Positions 38,781 to 50,641 of a stretch of DNA of 64,000 bases are shown here, piece after piece. The stretch covers positions 1,426,001 to 1,490,000 of the forward strand of contig CAVQHI010000001.1 in assembly GCA_963712305.1 (NCBI GenBank), written 5' to 3'. The notes under the pieces were generated by a model. The model searched no databases. It was not told the origin of the DNA and was given only the letters and a program-made list of their open reading frames with translations. The translations under genes and the position numbers were made by a program. Origin of the DNA: DATFNI01 sp963712305 (GTDB lineage: Bacteria > Bacteroidota > Rhodothermia > Balneolales > DATFMH01). The first letter of the stretch is position 1; every line of letters starts with the position of its first letter.

Positions 38781-38797
38781 CATGATAACATATCATG
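38781..38797. promoter_or_regulatory. Palindrome in the uvrA / DAHP-synthase divergent promoter region
   Basis: CATGATA-ACA-TATCATG is a perfect 7+7 inverted repeat about 115 bases before uvrA and 145 bases before the divergent DAHP-synthase start. A TATAAT box at 38864-38869 would suit uvrA. A protein-binding site is plausible; the sequence does not match E. coli or B. subtilis LexA boxes. Confidence 0.35.
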
Positions 38798-38910
38798 TTT
38801 GGAATACTCGTTGCAGAAGAATGAACAGGATAGATCACCAAAATACATCCGACGTTTTTCTTATATAATCTGTATTTTTAATACTTTTCTGACTATAAGT
38901 AAATTGATCT

Positions 38911-41772
<2,862 letters not shown>

Positions 41773-41943
41773 ATATCTCGGAGGATGTATGGTTGAATGA
41801 ATGATTGATTAGTTGATTGGCTGAGCTGGATGATGCAGCGTGCAACCACTTATACAGCGATACCATACATTCATGGATGATTTATACTCAGAAAAAGCCA
41901 TGCCTGTCTTTTTGATTGGTTGTAATCTGATTATATTTCCCTG

Positions 41944-42543
41944 ATGTCCTTTTTTCGGAGAAATATCATTCGGATAGCTGCAGTCATTCTTTTACAGATT
42001 GGCATGTTGGCGTATGTTCTGCCTGCTTCGGCACATAGCAGGACATACAAGCCGTTTGCCATCTGGCTGAGCCACTATCTGAACAGCAATGCTTCCGGTT
42101 CCGCGCGTTCCCAAATTATGGATCTTTCGCGACAGACCGGCGAAGCACCTCAGCTTATTGCTAAAGCTTCACATATCATTTCCAGCAATGCTAATGATTT
42201 CCCACTTCTCGGGAAGTCACAATTGTCTGAAAAGGATATTTATCACCTTCTGCTGGTAGAGTGGAATCTCTATCATCAATCATCCGGAATGAGCAACGGA
42301 GCGGTCATCGACCATTCCAAAAACGGGACATTCTATAATCAGGAGCCGGGTCTCACACCGGGAGCCATCGGTTTTAAAGGTATATTTTTATCACCTGCGT
42401 CCGGGATATCTGATCTTCGCTATCAAACGAAAGGCCCGTCCTTCCCTACGCCCGCCCCCTGGCAAGCGGTATTGCAATTGGTGCCCCGTAAATTTCGGGA
42501 ATCAGGAAATACGGAAAATCATAAAAGTGGTCAGTTTGAATGA
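41944..42543 (+). CDS. Secreted protein of unknown function
   Basis: 199 residues with a signal peptide (RIAAVILLQIGMLAYVLPAS, then AHS). The mature part has no recognised domain: helical first half (AIWLSHYLNSN, QLIAKASHIISSN, SEKDIYHLLLVEWNLYHQSS) and a proline-rich end (FPTPAPWQAVLQLVPRKF). The frame is intact inside a region where most neighbours are broken. It lies between uvrA and secD on the same strand, 171 and 161 bases away. Not recognised. Confidence 0.65.
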   Translation: MSFFRRNIIRIAAVILLQIGMLAYVLPASAHSRTYKPFAIWLSHYLNSNASGSARSQIMDLSRQTGEAPQLIAKASHIISSNANDFPLLGKSQLSEKDIYHLLLVEWNLYHQSSGMSNGAVIDHSKNGTFYNQEPGLTPGAIGFKGIFLSPASGISDLRYQTKGPSFPTPAPWQAVLQLVPRKFRESGNTENHKSGQFE

Positions 42544-42704
42544 ATGATCTTCATCATTTTATGATGGGATCGTCTGTGCAATCATTAAATTTTCACTTTG
42601 TCTCGCAAAACTTCACGTTCCACCTTGCCCTTATTACCGTATTCCCTTATACCCTAATTCTTCAATTGATAATGAAACAACCCTTTTAAATCATACATTT
42701 TCAT

Positions 42705-44513
42705 ATGAAAGGTAACGGAGTCAAAATCGGATTTACGATTGCATTTCTTGCGATCGCGATCTACTACCTGCAGTTTTCGGTTCGCAATACGTTGCTTGAG
42801 CGGCATATTGACAGCTTAAGCGGCAGAACAAGACCGATTACGTTCAGCAGAATCAGAAAAAGATCGATTACTTACGTGAGCGCGTCCTGAACCTGGGTCT
42901 GGACCTTCAGGGCGGTATGCACGTAACACTGCAACTTGATACCCTCGCTTGCTTATTGATCTGGCACGTGAAGGCGGTAAAGACACTCTTCTGACCAACA
43001 TCGTCCACAAGGCCGATGCCGTTGCACGTCAGAGCAATACTGACTTCATCGATGAGTTCCTGAAACTCTTCGAAGCACGCGATCCCAACGCACTGCTGAG
43101 CCGCTACTACCGGTCTGAAGCCGACAATATCACGCGCCGGTCGTCCAACGCTGAAGTCGCTGAAGCTGAAAAAACAACGTGATGCCGCGGTAAAGCGGGC
43201 TATCCAGATTATCCGGACCCGTATTGACCGATTCGGTGTAAATGAACCGAATATTGTGAAACAGGGACATAATGGTATCGCAGTAGAGTTACCGGGTGTT
43301 CAGGATGAACAACGCGTGAGTCACCTTCTGAAAGGAACGGCACGCCTTGAATTTCGCCTGTGTGCTGAACCTGCCGAGCTTCAAAGTTCACTTAAGCAGA
43401 TTATCACTTACTTTAACGGAAAGGATACGACTGCAGCCAGCGACAGTGTGGCGTCTCAAAATAATCCATTACTCAAGGTATTGTTCCGCAGGGCCAGAGT
43501 GTAATCTTCGGATCTGCCACCGCCCAGGACAGTGCTAAAGTCGATAGCCTGTTGGGACTACCATCTGTTCGGGCAATGATGCCCCGGAATGTGGATCTCA
43601 TGTGGACACCAAAACCCTCATTTACGAATAAAAATGGCGCCGGCTATTTCAACCTGATTGGCGTACGTGACCAAGTTGAATTGACCGGTGACGTCATTGA
43701 AGAGGCCAGACCTGAATTCGACGGGTATACCAATGCACCGGAAGACTCGATGACGATGGACCGCGAGGGTGCCCGAAAATGGGCCAGACTCACGGGCCAA
43801 CATCGACAAGCCCGTTGCCATTGTGCTTGATGGTCTTGTTTATACCTATCCGCGTGTGATCACAAAAATCAGTGACGGCCGTTCCTCAATTACCGGACTC
43901 TCCAGTACGCAGGAATCGGAAGACCTGGTAAACATCCTGATGTCTGGTGCCTTGCCCGCTCCGCTTCAGATTGTTGAGGAACGTACGGTGGCCCGAGCCT
44001 CGGGGAAGCATCAATCCATTCCGGATTCAACTCAACGGTCATGGGATTACTGATTGTTGCCATCTTCATGATTCTCTACTACCACAAAGGTGGTGCCATT
44101 GCCGACCTTGCATTGATCTTCAATATTCTTTTCATCCTCGGTATCCTGGCGGCCTTTAAGTACCCTTACACTGCCCGGTATTGCTGGTATCGTGTTGACT
44201 ATCGGTATGGCGGTTGATGCCAACGTGCTCATATTTGAACGTATACGTGAAGAGCTCAATGCGGGTAAGAGTATGAGGGCCGCAATTGACAGCGGTTATG
44301 CCAACGCCATGAGTGCTATCATTGACTCGAATATCACAACCTTCCTGACGGGTGCGATCCTGTATAATTTCTTTTCCCGGTCCCATCAAAGGTTTTGCTG
44401 TCACACTTATGGCAGGGATTGTTTCGTCGCTGTTCACAGCGATTATCATCACAGGTATCGTCGTGGATTACCTCACACGCGATAAAGGTCGGCTGTCAGC
44501 TTCGGTTAATTAA
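42705..44513 (+). CDS. secD: Protein translocase subunit SecD, frameshifted
   Basis: About 600 residues in several frames. The N-terminal membrane helix is IGFTIAFLAIAIYYLQFSV. The conserved LNLGLDLQGGMHVTLQLDTL follows near 42890, then RAIQIIRTRIDRFGVNEPNI and VELPGVQDEQRVSHLLKGTA. The second periplasmic part contains KPVAIVLDGLVYTYPRV and ITGLSSTQESEDLVNILMSG. The C-terminal transmembrane domain includes LTIGMAVDANVLIFERIREE and ends VDYLTRDKGRLSASVN at TAA 44511-44513. At least six shifts are needed. SecD works with the intact secF 26 bases downstream to drive late steps of export. An export gene this important is unlikely to be truly dead. Confidence 0.92.
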
Positions 44514-44539
44514 TTACAGATTAATACAATCAAACTATT

Positions 44540-45487
44540 ATGAGAATTTTTGAAAACGCTGATTTCAATTTTATCGGCATCAGAAAAATCACGTACGTGA
44601 TCTCAGGAATCCTGTTCCTTACGGCTGTACTTGGTATTGCCATACGTGGCCTGCAATACGGCATCGACTTCAAAGGCGGCCAAGAGTTCATTGTTCAGTT
44701 CCAAAAACCGGCCGATGTAACTCAAACCCGCGACGTTTTAACGAAAAGCCTGAAATCACAGCCGGAAGTAAAGCAGTATGGCTCCAAGACAATGCTCCTT
44801 GTTCGTACGGAAGCTACGGGCACCCAGGAAGAAGTCGAGAGCAATATTGAAAGCACGCTTAAGCAGACATACCCGGATAATCAGGCAAAAATCGTCAACT
44901 CCTACATTGTGGGTCCACGATTTGCCAACGACTTGAAGCGGGGCGCCCTGTACTCGGTGGTTACAGCCGTTATCGTGATCTTCATCTATGTGTGGCTTCG
45001 GTTCCGAAACTGGGAATACTCCACCGGTGCCGTTATCGCACTTATCCATGATGTGACGATCACTCTTGGATTATTCACCATTCTGGATCACTATCTGCCA
45101 TTCAGCATGGATCTGGATGAATCGCTCATAGCGGCTCTGCTTACCATTTTCGGTTACTCTATTAACGATACCGTGGTGGTATTCGACCGCATCAGGGAGA
45201 ACCTGCACCTGTTCAAGACGCAGCCACTCGAGGAGATCATCAACAAGAGTGTGAACCAAACACTTAGCCGAACCATTATCACTTCGGGTACCACCTTGTT
45301 TGTAGTGTTGGTACTATTTATTTTCGGGGGGGAAGTGTTGAAAGATTTATCTTTCGCATTACTTGTTGGTATCGTTGTAGGTACCTACAGTTCAATATTT
45401 ATTGCAAGTGCAGCTGCTCTGGATCTTCAGAAATGGCGCGCTTCAACGTACGGTAGTAAAGCAAAAGCAAAAGCAAGCGTACGATAA
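44540..45487 (+). CDS. secF: Protein translocase subunit SecF
   Basis: 315 residues, intact. Six membrane helices and the SecF signatures are present: FNFIGIRKITYVISGILFL, YGIDFKGGQEFIVQFQKPAD, LRFRNWEYSTGAVIALIHDV and GYSINDTVVVFDRIRENLHL with NQTLSRTIITSGTTLFVVL. Its contacts with SecD form the proton-driven motor that pulls proteins from the SecYEG channel. The gene follows secD by 26 bases, and the STAS gene follows after 28 bases. Confidence 0.96.
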   Translation: MRIFENADFNFIGIRKITYVISGILFLTAVLGIAIRGLQYGIDFKGGQEFIVQFQKPADVTQTRDVLTKSLKSQPEVKQYGSKTMLLVRTEATGTQEEVESNIESTLKQTYPDNQAKIVNSYIVGPRFANDLKRGALYSVVTAVIVIFIYVWLRFRNWEYSTGAVIALIHDVTITLGLFTILDHYLPFSMDLDESLIAALLTIFGYSINDTVVVFDRIRENLHLFKTQPLEEIINKSVNQTLSRTIITSGTTLFVVLVLFIFGGEVLKDLSFALLVGIVVGTYSSIFIASAAALDLQKWRASTYGSKAKAKASVR

Positions 45488-45515
45488 ACAATTTCTAACC
45501 TGTGAGGAGTTGACG

Positions 45516-45874
45516 ATGAATTATAAAATTGGCGAACGCTACAACTGTGTTGTAATAGAGTTTAAAGGTGACGTTATGGGTGGGCCTGATACGGTCAAGC
45601 TCAATGAGCAATTACATAAACTCATAGACGATGGTAAAAAAAATGTTGTAGTTGATCTTAGCAGAGTAAGTTCATGAACTCCTCAGGGTTGGGGATGCTC
45701 ATCGGTGCTTTAACCACTATGAGAAATGCAGATGGTGATCTTCGTATTGCCAATGCAACCGACAAAATCGAAAGCCTGCTGATGATCACCAAGCTGATCA
45801 CCGTATTCCATCATTATAAATCAGTTGATGAAGCTGGGAGTTTTTTGGTAAATGATACCTTCCGTTTAGCATAG
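45516..45874 (+). CDS. STAS-domain anti-sigma-factor antagonist, one frameshift
   Basis: About 119 residues from ATG 45516, with TGAGGAG 8 bases upstream. The first half (NYKIGERYNCVVIEFKGDVM, then KKNVVVDLSRVS) and second half (MNSSGLGMLIGALTTMRNAD, then LRIANATDKIESLLMIT) are in different frames, joined near 45672. The joined motif DLSRVS-MNSSGLGML is the STAS phosphorylation loop; the serine after MN is the expected target of a partner kinase. Proteins like this (SpoIIAA/RsbV) release sigma factors by binding anti-sigma kinases. No partner kinase is adjacent. It ends at a strong terminator. Confidence 0.88.
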
Positions 45875-45886
45875 CTCTTATCATCG

Positions 45887-45919
45887 GAAAAAGAGGTGTC
45901 CTGCACCTCTTTTTCTTTG
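45887..45919 (+). terminator. Intrinsic terminator of the secD-secF-STAS unit
   Basis: A 12-pair perfect stem GAAAAAGAGGTG/CACCTCTTTTTC (45887-45898 with 45904-45915) with a 5-base loop is followed by TTTG. Confidence 0.85.
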
Positions 45920-45932
45920 TCACCAAACCATT

Positions 45933-47214
45933 ATGACTGTAAGAATTGTACTTGGCGCCCAATGGGGCGATGAGGGGAAAGGAAAAATCGTTGCTTGTTG
46001 AGTGACCGAACCAGCTGGGTCGCCCGTTACCAGGGCGGAGCCAATGCCGGGCATACTCTTAAACTTGATGATACTGAGTTCGTCCTCCCACCTGATTCCT
46101 TCTGGCATTTTTCATAAGGATGTCCGCTGCGTGATCGGCAACGGAACCGTTATCGATCCGAAGCCCTGCTCACCGAAATAGAGGCTATCAAAAAAATGGG
46201 AACCGAACTGGAAGGACGATTGTTCGTCAGCGAGTCGGCCCATGTTATACTGCCCTATCACAAGATATGGGACCAGGCCCATGAGGCATCGATGGGTGAC
46301 CAAAAAGGATCGGAACGACGGGCCGTGGAATAGGTCCTGCATATGTACATAAAATCTCCCGTGCCGGTATCCGGATGATGGACCTGTTGGATGAAGATGA
46401 GCTTCGCAGCAGGGTCACTTCCAATGCCGCAGAGATAAACATGTGGCTCAAAGGACTTGGCAGTTCTGAACATGTGGAAATTGAACCGGTAGTCAAACAG
46501 ATGCTGGAAGCCGGACAGAAGCTCAAGCCATTCATAACCGACACAGTCGATCTGCTTAATAATGCCCATGCATCCGGCGAAACCATCATGCTTGAAGGTG
46601 CACAGGGCAGTTTGCTCGATGTCGATCATGGCACCTACCCCTACGTCACCTCTTCATCGCCCACATCCGGTGGGGCATGTACCGGTACTGGTTTACCTCC
46701 AACGGCGATTTCGAACATGATGGGTATTACCAAAGCCTATTGTACACGGGTTGGCAATGGCCCGTTCCCAACAGAACTTCTCAATGATACCGGAGAACTG
46801 CTTCGTAAAACAGGTCACGAGTTTGAAGACGACCGGCCGGCCCAGACGCTCCGGATGGATAGATCTCGTTGCACTACGTTATGCGGTACGAATCAACGGT
46901 ATCAATGAAATTGCCCTTACTAAGCTCGATGTGCTCGACCAGTTTGACGAGATAAAGCTCTGCACCGATTATACAATCGATGGACAGGAAACACGCCATT
47001 TCCCGCTCAATCTGAAACATCTGGAAGAAGTTAAGCCCGTCTATACAACGCTACCCGGTTGAATCAGTCAACGGTCACAGCCACATCGCGTTCTGAACTT
47101 CCTGAAAATACCCGCGAATACCTCCATTTCATTGAAGAATATCTGCAGGTACCTATCCGTATTATTTCTACAGGCCCCAAGCGTTCTCAGACAATTGTCG
47201 GGGACCTGAAATAA
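45933..47214 (+). CDS. purA: Adenylosuccinate synthetase, frameshifted
   Basis: About 428 residues in several frames. The start MTVRIVLGAQWGDEGKGKIV is the GTP-binding signature. It continues WVARYQGGANAGHTLKLDD, VIGNGTVIDP, SESAHVILPYHKIWDQAHE, GIGPAYVHKISRAGIRMMDL, EGAQGSLLDVDHGTYPYVTS, CTRVGNGPFPTEL, RRSGWIDLVALRYAVRINGI and ALTKLDVLDQFDEIKLC. It ends GPKRSQTIVGDLK at TAA 47212-47214. At least five indels are needed (near 45995, 46090, 46160, 46315 and 46830). It makes adenylosuccinate from IMP and aspartate in AMP synthesis. The catalytic aspartate and histidine regions are all present. Confidence 0.94.
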
Positions 47215-47230
47215 ACGGACATTCGAACTG

Positions 47231-48356
47231 ATGGATGAACGATTCCAAATTCACTACGAGATTACCGTCAGCGAACCGGATACGATAGAGAATGCCTTAG
47301 AGACAATCTGTCTGGAACAAACTGTTGAGATGCCTGCCGATGCGATATCTGATGAAATTCGCGAAAATATTGCCGGTAGCGTCATTCGGTTGAGCCCATC
47401 GAAGAACCTAATATCTACAAGGCCGTCATCGATTTTCCGGTCGGCAACGCGGGTGGAGAAATCACGATGTTGCTTAATATCCTCTTCGGCAACATTTCAT
47501 TAATGCCAGGATATAAAATCATCGATGCAGAACTGGAAAAACCCCTTTTTTAACGGGACCGGCTTTGGGCATCAAAGGTGTGCGAGAGAAGATGGGAATA
47601 TTTGACCGTGCCCTGTCATGCACTGCTATAAAACCCCTGGGGTTCAATGCAGAAGAATTCGGCAACCTGACCTATGAATTTGCTCTCGGCGGCCTGGACA
47701 TTATTAAAGACGATCACGGATTAACTAACCAGCACTATGCACCTTTTGAGGACCGTCTAAAATCATGTGTCGCTGCAGTTGAACGTGCCGCCGATAAAAC
47801 CGGTAGACGCAGTGCTTACTTTCCCAATATCACCGGTGCACCAGAGATGACACTCCGTCGATACGAGATGGCCTGCGAAGCTGGTGCCGATGGTGTGCTG
47901 TTCATGCCACACCTGACAGGTCTTGAGATACTAACACGGCTGGCATCACAAAAGGGACCTCTTCCCCTGATGATTCACCCTGCGTTCTCCGGAAGCCAGA
48001 CTATTCACAATGACCAAGGTTTCTCCCCTTCGTTCCTATATGGAAGATTGTGGCGAAGTCTTGGTGCCGATTTTGCCATTTATCCCAATGCACGCGGACG
48101 GTTTAGCTACACCGAAGATGAATGCCTTGCGATTAATCAGGCGGCACGATCGACCAATTCCCGGTTCGCCGGCGTCTTTCCAACACCTGGCGGAGGGATC
48201 AACCGGGCAACGATTCCAAAGTGGCTTTCGTTATACGGACCAAATACCGTCTTTTTGATTGGCGGAAGTTTATACAAGCATCCTGACGGCATACAGGCAG
48301 CTGCCCGTGAATTCCGGCAACAGCTTGTAAATCAGCCTAAAGAGGCAGACTCATGA
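47231..48356 (+). CDS. RuBisCO-like protein (form IV), frameshifted at the N-terminal half
   Basis: About 375 residues. The N-terminal domain (MDERFQIHYEITVSEPDTIE) shifts frame near 47400 and again near 47550. The barrel domain is intact: TAIKPLGFNAEEFGNLTYEF, GGLDIIKDDHGLTNQHYAPF with the lysine equivalent to the carbamylated RuBisCO residue, MIHPAFSGSQ, and the C-terminal FPTPGGGINRATIPKWLSLY with FLIGGSLYKHPDG. Where RuBisCO has the loop-6 GKLEG, this protein reads ARGRFSYTE, so the essential loop-6 lysine is missing and CO2 fixation is not expected. The stop overlaps the next ATG (ATGA), coupling it to a cupin. Form IV members act in methylthioribose or related sugar-phosphate routes. 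Confidence 0.88.
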
Positions 48357-48811
48357 AAAATCAGTCCAAAGTTCTACACAACGACAACTACCACTGGGAT
48401 ACTGTTCCGAAAAAAGTGTATAAGACGCATACCAATAATTTCAAGGATATCTCGAGGTATTCGTTGCTTGGAGAACAGAATGACGAACAAGCGCTTAATT
48501 TTCAGATGCGGTATTTCGAGATCGATCCGGGTGGATACTCTTCACTGGAATATCACCGACACCCTCATTCCGTCATCATCATCCGCGGGTCCGGATCGGT
48601 AGTACTTGGCGACGAAGTTCATCACCTGCAATTACATGATGTTGTATTTATTTCACCCGAGACCGTACACCAGTTTCATGCCGATAATAATGATAAACTC
48701 GGATTCATATGTATCGTCGATCGCTATAGGGATCGACCAACAATTCCAGGCGATAAAGAACTCGAACCAGTGCTCAAATCGGAAAAAACCCGCGAAAAAA
48801 TTCGCAGATAA
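48353..48811 (+). CDS. Cupin-domain protein coupled to the RuBisCO-like protein
   Basis: 152 residues, intact. A single cupin barrel with metal-binding motif 1 SSLEYHRHPHSVIIIRGSGS (two histidines in HRHPH) and motif 2 DVVFISPETVHQFHADN (histidine in VHQFH). The N-terminal part (HWDTVPKKVYKTHTNNFKDI) is not diagnostic. Its ATG overlaps the stop of the RuBisCO-like gene. In Rhodospirillum rubrum a RuBisCO-like isomerase works with a cupin that releases methanethiol from methylthioxylulose 5-phosphate to give deoxyxylulose 5-phosphate. The same pairing here suggests that route, without proof of substrate. Confidence 0.85.
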   Translation: MKNQSKVLHNDNYHWDTVPKKVYKTHTNNFKDISRYSLLGEQNDEQALNFQMRYFEIDPGGYSSLEYHRHPHSVIIIRGSGSVVLGDEVHHLQLHDVVFISPETVHQFHADNNDKLGFICIVDRYRDRPTIPGDKELEPVLKSEKTREKIRR

Positions 48812-48882
48812 CTAAATTTGGACTTGTGTTGAAACCACAACATCCCTTATATTTGGAGTCTCGCAAGCGAGAAATGATTTAG

Positions 48883-48925
48883 TAGAGCATCCCGAAAGTA
48901 TTCGGGACCAAGGTTGGGGTCGCAC
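48883..48925 (+). repeat. Decayed tRNA-Gly-like fragment carrying a hairpin insert (copy 1)
   Basis: TAGAGCA, then the hairpin TCCCGAAAGTATTCGGGA, then CCAAGGTTGGGGTCGC match the D-arm end and the anticodon/variable part of the intact tRNA-Gly at 48965-49037, with a hairpin in place of the left anticodon strand. Downstream ATGCTC (about 48938-48943) can pair with GAGCAT (48885-48890), and T6 follows near 48951, so it may also end cupin transcription. Confidence 0.5.
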
Positions 48926-48964
48926 CTCCTTGGCAAAATGCTCATTCGTTCTTTTTTACAACAT

Positions 48965-49037
48965 GCGAGAATAGCTCAGTTGGTAGAGCACAACCTTGCC
49001 AAGGTTGGGGTCGCGGGTTCGAATCCCGTTTCTCGCT
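48965..49037 (+). tRNA. tRNA-Gly (anticodon GCC)
   Basis: 73 bases. The acceptor stem GCGAGAA pairs with TTCTCGC, the D arm is GCTCAGTTGGTAGAGC, the anticodon stem CAACC/GGTTG has the loop TTGCCAA with anticodon GCC, and the T arm is GCGGGTTCGAATCCCGT. CCA is not encoded. It is flanked by two decayed look-alikes and is followed by a terminator and a GIY-YIG gene. Confidence 0.95.
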
Positions 49038-49044
49038 CATGCAT

Positions 49045-49084
49045 AAAGCCCCGTGTCAGTTAAACAGACCGGGGCTTTTTTATT
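49045..49084 (+). terminator. Intrinsic terminator after tRNA-Gly
   Basis: AAAGCCCCG and CGGGGCTTT form a 9-pair stem (49045-49053 with 49070-49078) with a 16-base loop, followed by TTTTATTT. Confidence 0.8.
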
Positions 49085-49097
49085 TAGAGAGACGCCT

Positions 49098-49346
49098 ATG
49101 TACTATGTTTACATCATCTACTCGGAAAGAAAAGACAAATACTACACCGGTTTCACCTCTGGTGATCCGGAGTGGCGGCTCCAGCGGCATAACATGGGCT
49201 GGACTCGAAGTACAAAAAGTGGGATTCCCTGGAAACTAATGTATCATGAATCCTTTGATACCAAAACCGAGGCTCTTAAACGCGAGAACTTTATTAAACG
49301 ACAGAAATCCAGAAAATACATTGAATCATTAATCAACGGAGAATAG
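49098..49346 (+). CDS. GIY-YIG nuclease-domain protein
   Basis: 82 residues from ATG 49098 (MYYVYIIYSERKDKYYTGFT). The GIY...YIG-type core reads YVYII...YYTGFT, the catalytic arginine region is EWRLQRHNMGWTRSTKSGIP, and the glutamate-containing helix is TKTEALKRENFIKRQKSRKY. Size matches the short stand-alone UPF0213/YhbQ-like subfamily. Its stop codon lies inside a decayed tRNA-Gly-like sequence, and an intact tRNA-Gly lies 60 bases upstream. Short GIY-YIG genes next to tRNA or repeat sequence recur in Bacteroidota; a role in copying or inserting these sequences is an inference. Confidence 0.9.
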   Translation: MYYVYIIYSERKDKYYTGFTSGDPEWRLQRHNMGWTRSTKSGIPWKLMYHESFDTKTEALKRENFIKRQKSRKYIESLINGE

Positions 49347-49425
49347 CTCAGCTGGCAGAGCATCCCGAAACCTTTCGGGACCAAGGTTGGGGTCGTCCCG
49401 CAGGCGGGAAATCCCGTTTACATTA
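49337..49425 (+). repeat. Decayed tRNA-Gly-like sequence with two hairpin inserts (copy 2)
   Basis: GAGAATAGCTCAGCTGG and CAGAGCA match the 5' half of tRNA-Gly. The left anticodon strand is replaced by the hairpin TCCCGAAACCTTTCGGGA, CCAAGGTTGGGGTCG is kept, the T-arm start is replaced by the hairpin TCCCGCAGGCGGGA, and AATCCCGTTT closes. The acceptor stem no longer pairs, so it is not a working tRNA. The GIY-YIG stop codon TAG (49344-49346) is part of this sequence. Confidence 0.6.
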
Positions 49426-49526
49426 CCTGATCAGAAATTAAAGATCGCTTCTATACTTGTTCCACCAGTAGCGTTTTGAAGTACTCCCCAATTTTAGGAC
49501 CACGGGGGTAGGTTTGTTAGTTTGAA

Positions 49527-50351
49527 TTATGCGGCATTCAGGTACAGGTCAACCGGTTTTCGTCTTCCAATACCTTGATGCCTTCTTTGATTGTACTTCT
49601 GAACAAAGGTATCAATTCCCTGATAGAGTTCTAATCCATTCTCTGCCGGGTGTAAGTAAATATGTTTTTGTTTGATGGTTCGAAACCAACGTTCGATAAA
49701 AGCATTATCTCTGGCCCGACCTCTCCCGTCCATACTAATCCGGATCTTATGTTCTTTGAGGGTATCGATCCAGTGAGAGCAGCTGTATTGACTGCCCTGA
49801 TCCGAATTGAGAATCTGGGGGGTTCCATACCGGGAAATAGCTTGCCCCAAGAGCTCGGTTTGTGTTTCTTTTTCCATACTGTTAGAGATCTGCCAGCCGA
49901 CGATGTAGCGACTATACAGGTCAATAATAGCGGTCAGGTACATAAAGCCCCGTCTCATGGGCACGTAACTGATGTCGATAGCCCAAACCTGATTCGGCTT
50001 GGTTATCTTTAGGCCTCGCAGCAAATACGGCTGGATATAGCTGGCTTTGCCCACCCTGGTCAGGTTCTTCTTCGGATAAATCGGCTCGATTCCCATTTTC
50101 CTGAGTAGGCGGCGAATCCGTTTCACGTTATAGAAGAGTCCTTGCTCGGCCAACTCATCCTGCATGCCCAGCACCCCCAGGGTAGGATCGTCCAGAAACA
50201 GCTCATCCATCCGACGCATCAGGGCCAGATTCTCCTCGGACTCCCCAACCGGCTTGTAGTACAGACTGCTCCGGTGCACTCCTAACAACTCTGCCGGCCG
50301 GCGCAGACTCAGCGGCCCACACGGGTCTGACAGATCCCTTCGCTCCCTCAT
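49527..50351 (-). CDS. IS3-family transposase OrfB (DDE integrase domain)
   Basis: 274 residues. An N-terminal helix-turn-helix-like part (LGVHRSSLYYKPVGESEENL) precedes the DDE catalytic domain: first aspartate in NQVWAIDISYVPMRRGFMYL, second in QILNSDQGSQYSCSHWI, glutamate in DNAFIERWFRTIKQKHIYL. The end YNQRRHQGIGRRKPVDLYLN is typical of the rve/IS3 family. It is normally made as an OrfAB fusion by -1 frameshifting from orfA. The A8G slip site at the complement of 50370-50378 lies just before the orfA stop and would join LKKKLEEGRT to this frame. Confidence 0.95.
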   Translation of the reverse strand: MRERRDLSDPCGPLSLRRPAELLGVHRSSLYYKPVGESEENLALMRRMDELFLDDPTLGVLGMQDELAEQGLFYNVKRIRRLLRKMGIEPIYPKKNLTRVGKASYIQPYLLRGLKITKPNQVWAIDISYVPMRRGFMYLTAIIDLYSRYIVGWQISNSMEKETQTELLGQAISRYGTPQILNSDQGSQYSCSHWIDTLKEHKIRISMDGRGRARDNAFIERWFRTIKQKHIYLHPAENGLELYQGIDTFVQKYNQRRHQGIGRRKPVDLYLNAA

Positions 50352-50641
50352 AGTCCGGCCTTCTTCAAGCTTTTTTTTAAAAAGTCATTCTCCACCTTAA
50401 GCTGGCCAATCTGGGAATACAAGCCCTGCAGGTCCACCTGCTCTGTCTGCTCATCGCTGGTCGCCTCAGGGCCAAAGGCTTGATCAGCATGCTCTAAAAA
50501 CTCGCGTTTCCACTTCGATATCTGATTGGGATGCACCTGGAAACGGGTGGCTAACTCACCAAGCGTTTCCCGTTCTTTTAATGCTTCGATGGCTACGGTA
50601 GCCTTGAATTTCAGACTGAATTTTCTTCTGCTTCGTTTCAT
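50348..50641 (-). CDS. IS3-family transposase OrfA (helix-turn-helix, leucine zipper)
   Basis: 97 residues. It starts MKRSRRKFSLKFKATVAIEA with the helix-turn-helix GELATRFQVHPNQISKWKRE, and ends in a leucine-zipper-like helix VDLQGLYSQIGQLKVENDFL. It binds the element's ends. Its last codons contain eight A followed by G (50378-50370 on the minus strand), a classic -1 slippage site that allows synthesis of the OrfAB transposase. It overlaps orfB by 4 bases. Confidence 0.93.
   Translation of the reverse strand: MKRSRRKFSLKFKATVAIEALKERETLGELATRFQVHPNQISKWKREFLEHADQAFGPEATSDEQTEQVDLQGLYSQIGQLKVENDFLKKSLKKAGL

Noticed and set aside
47231..48356. True CO2-fixing RuBisCO large subunit
   Set aside because: The loop-6 lysine is not present and the C-terminal loop differs; it fits the RuBisCO-like form IV group.
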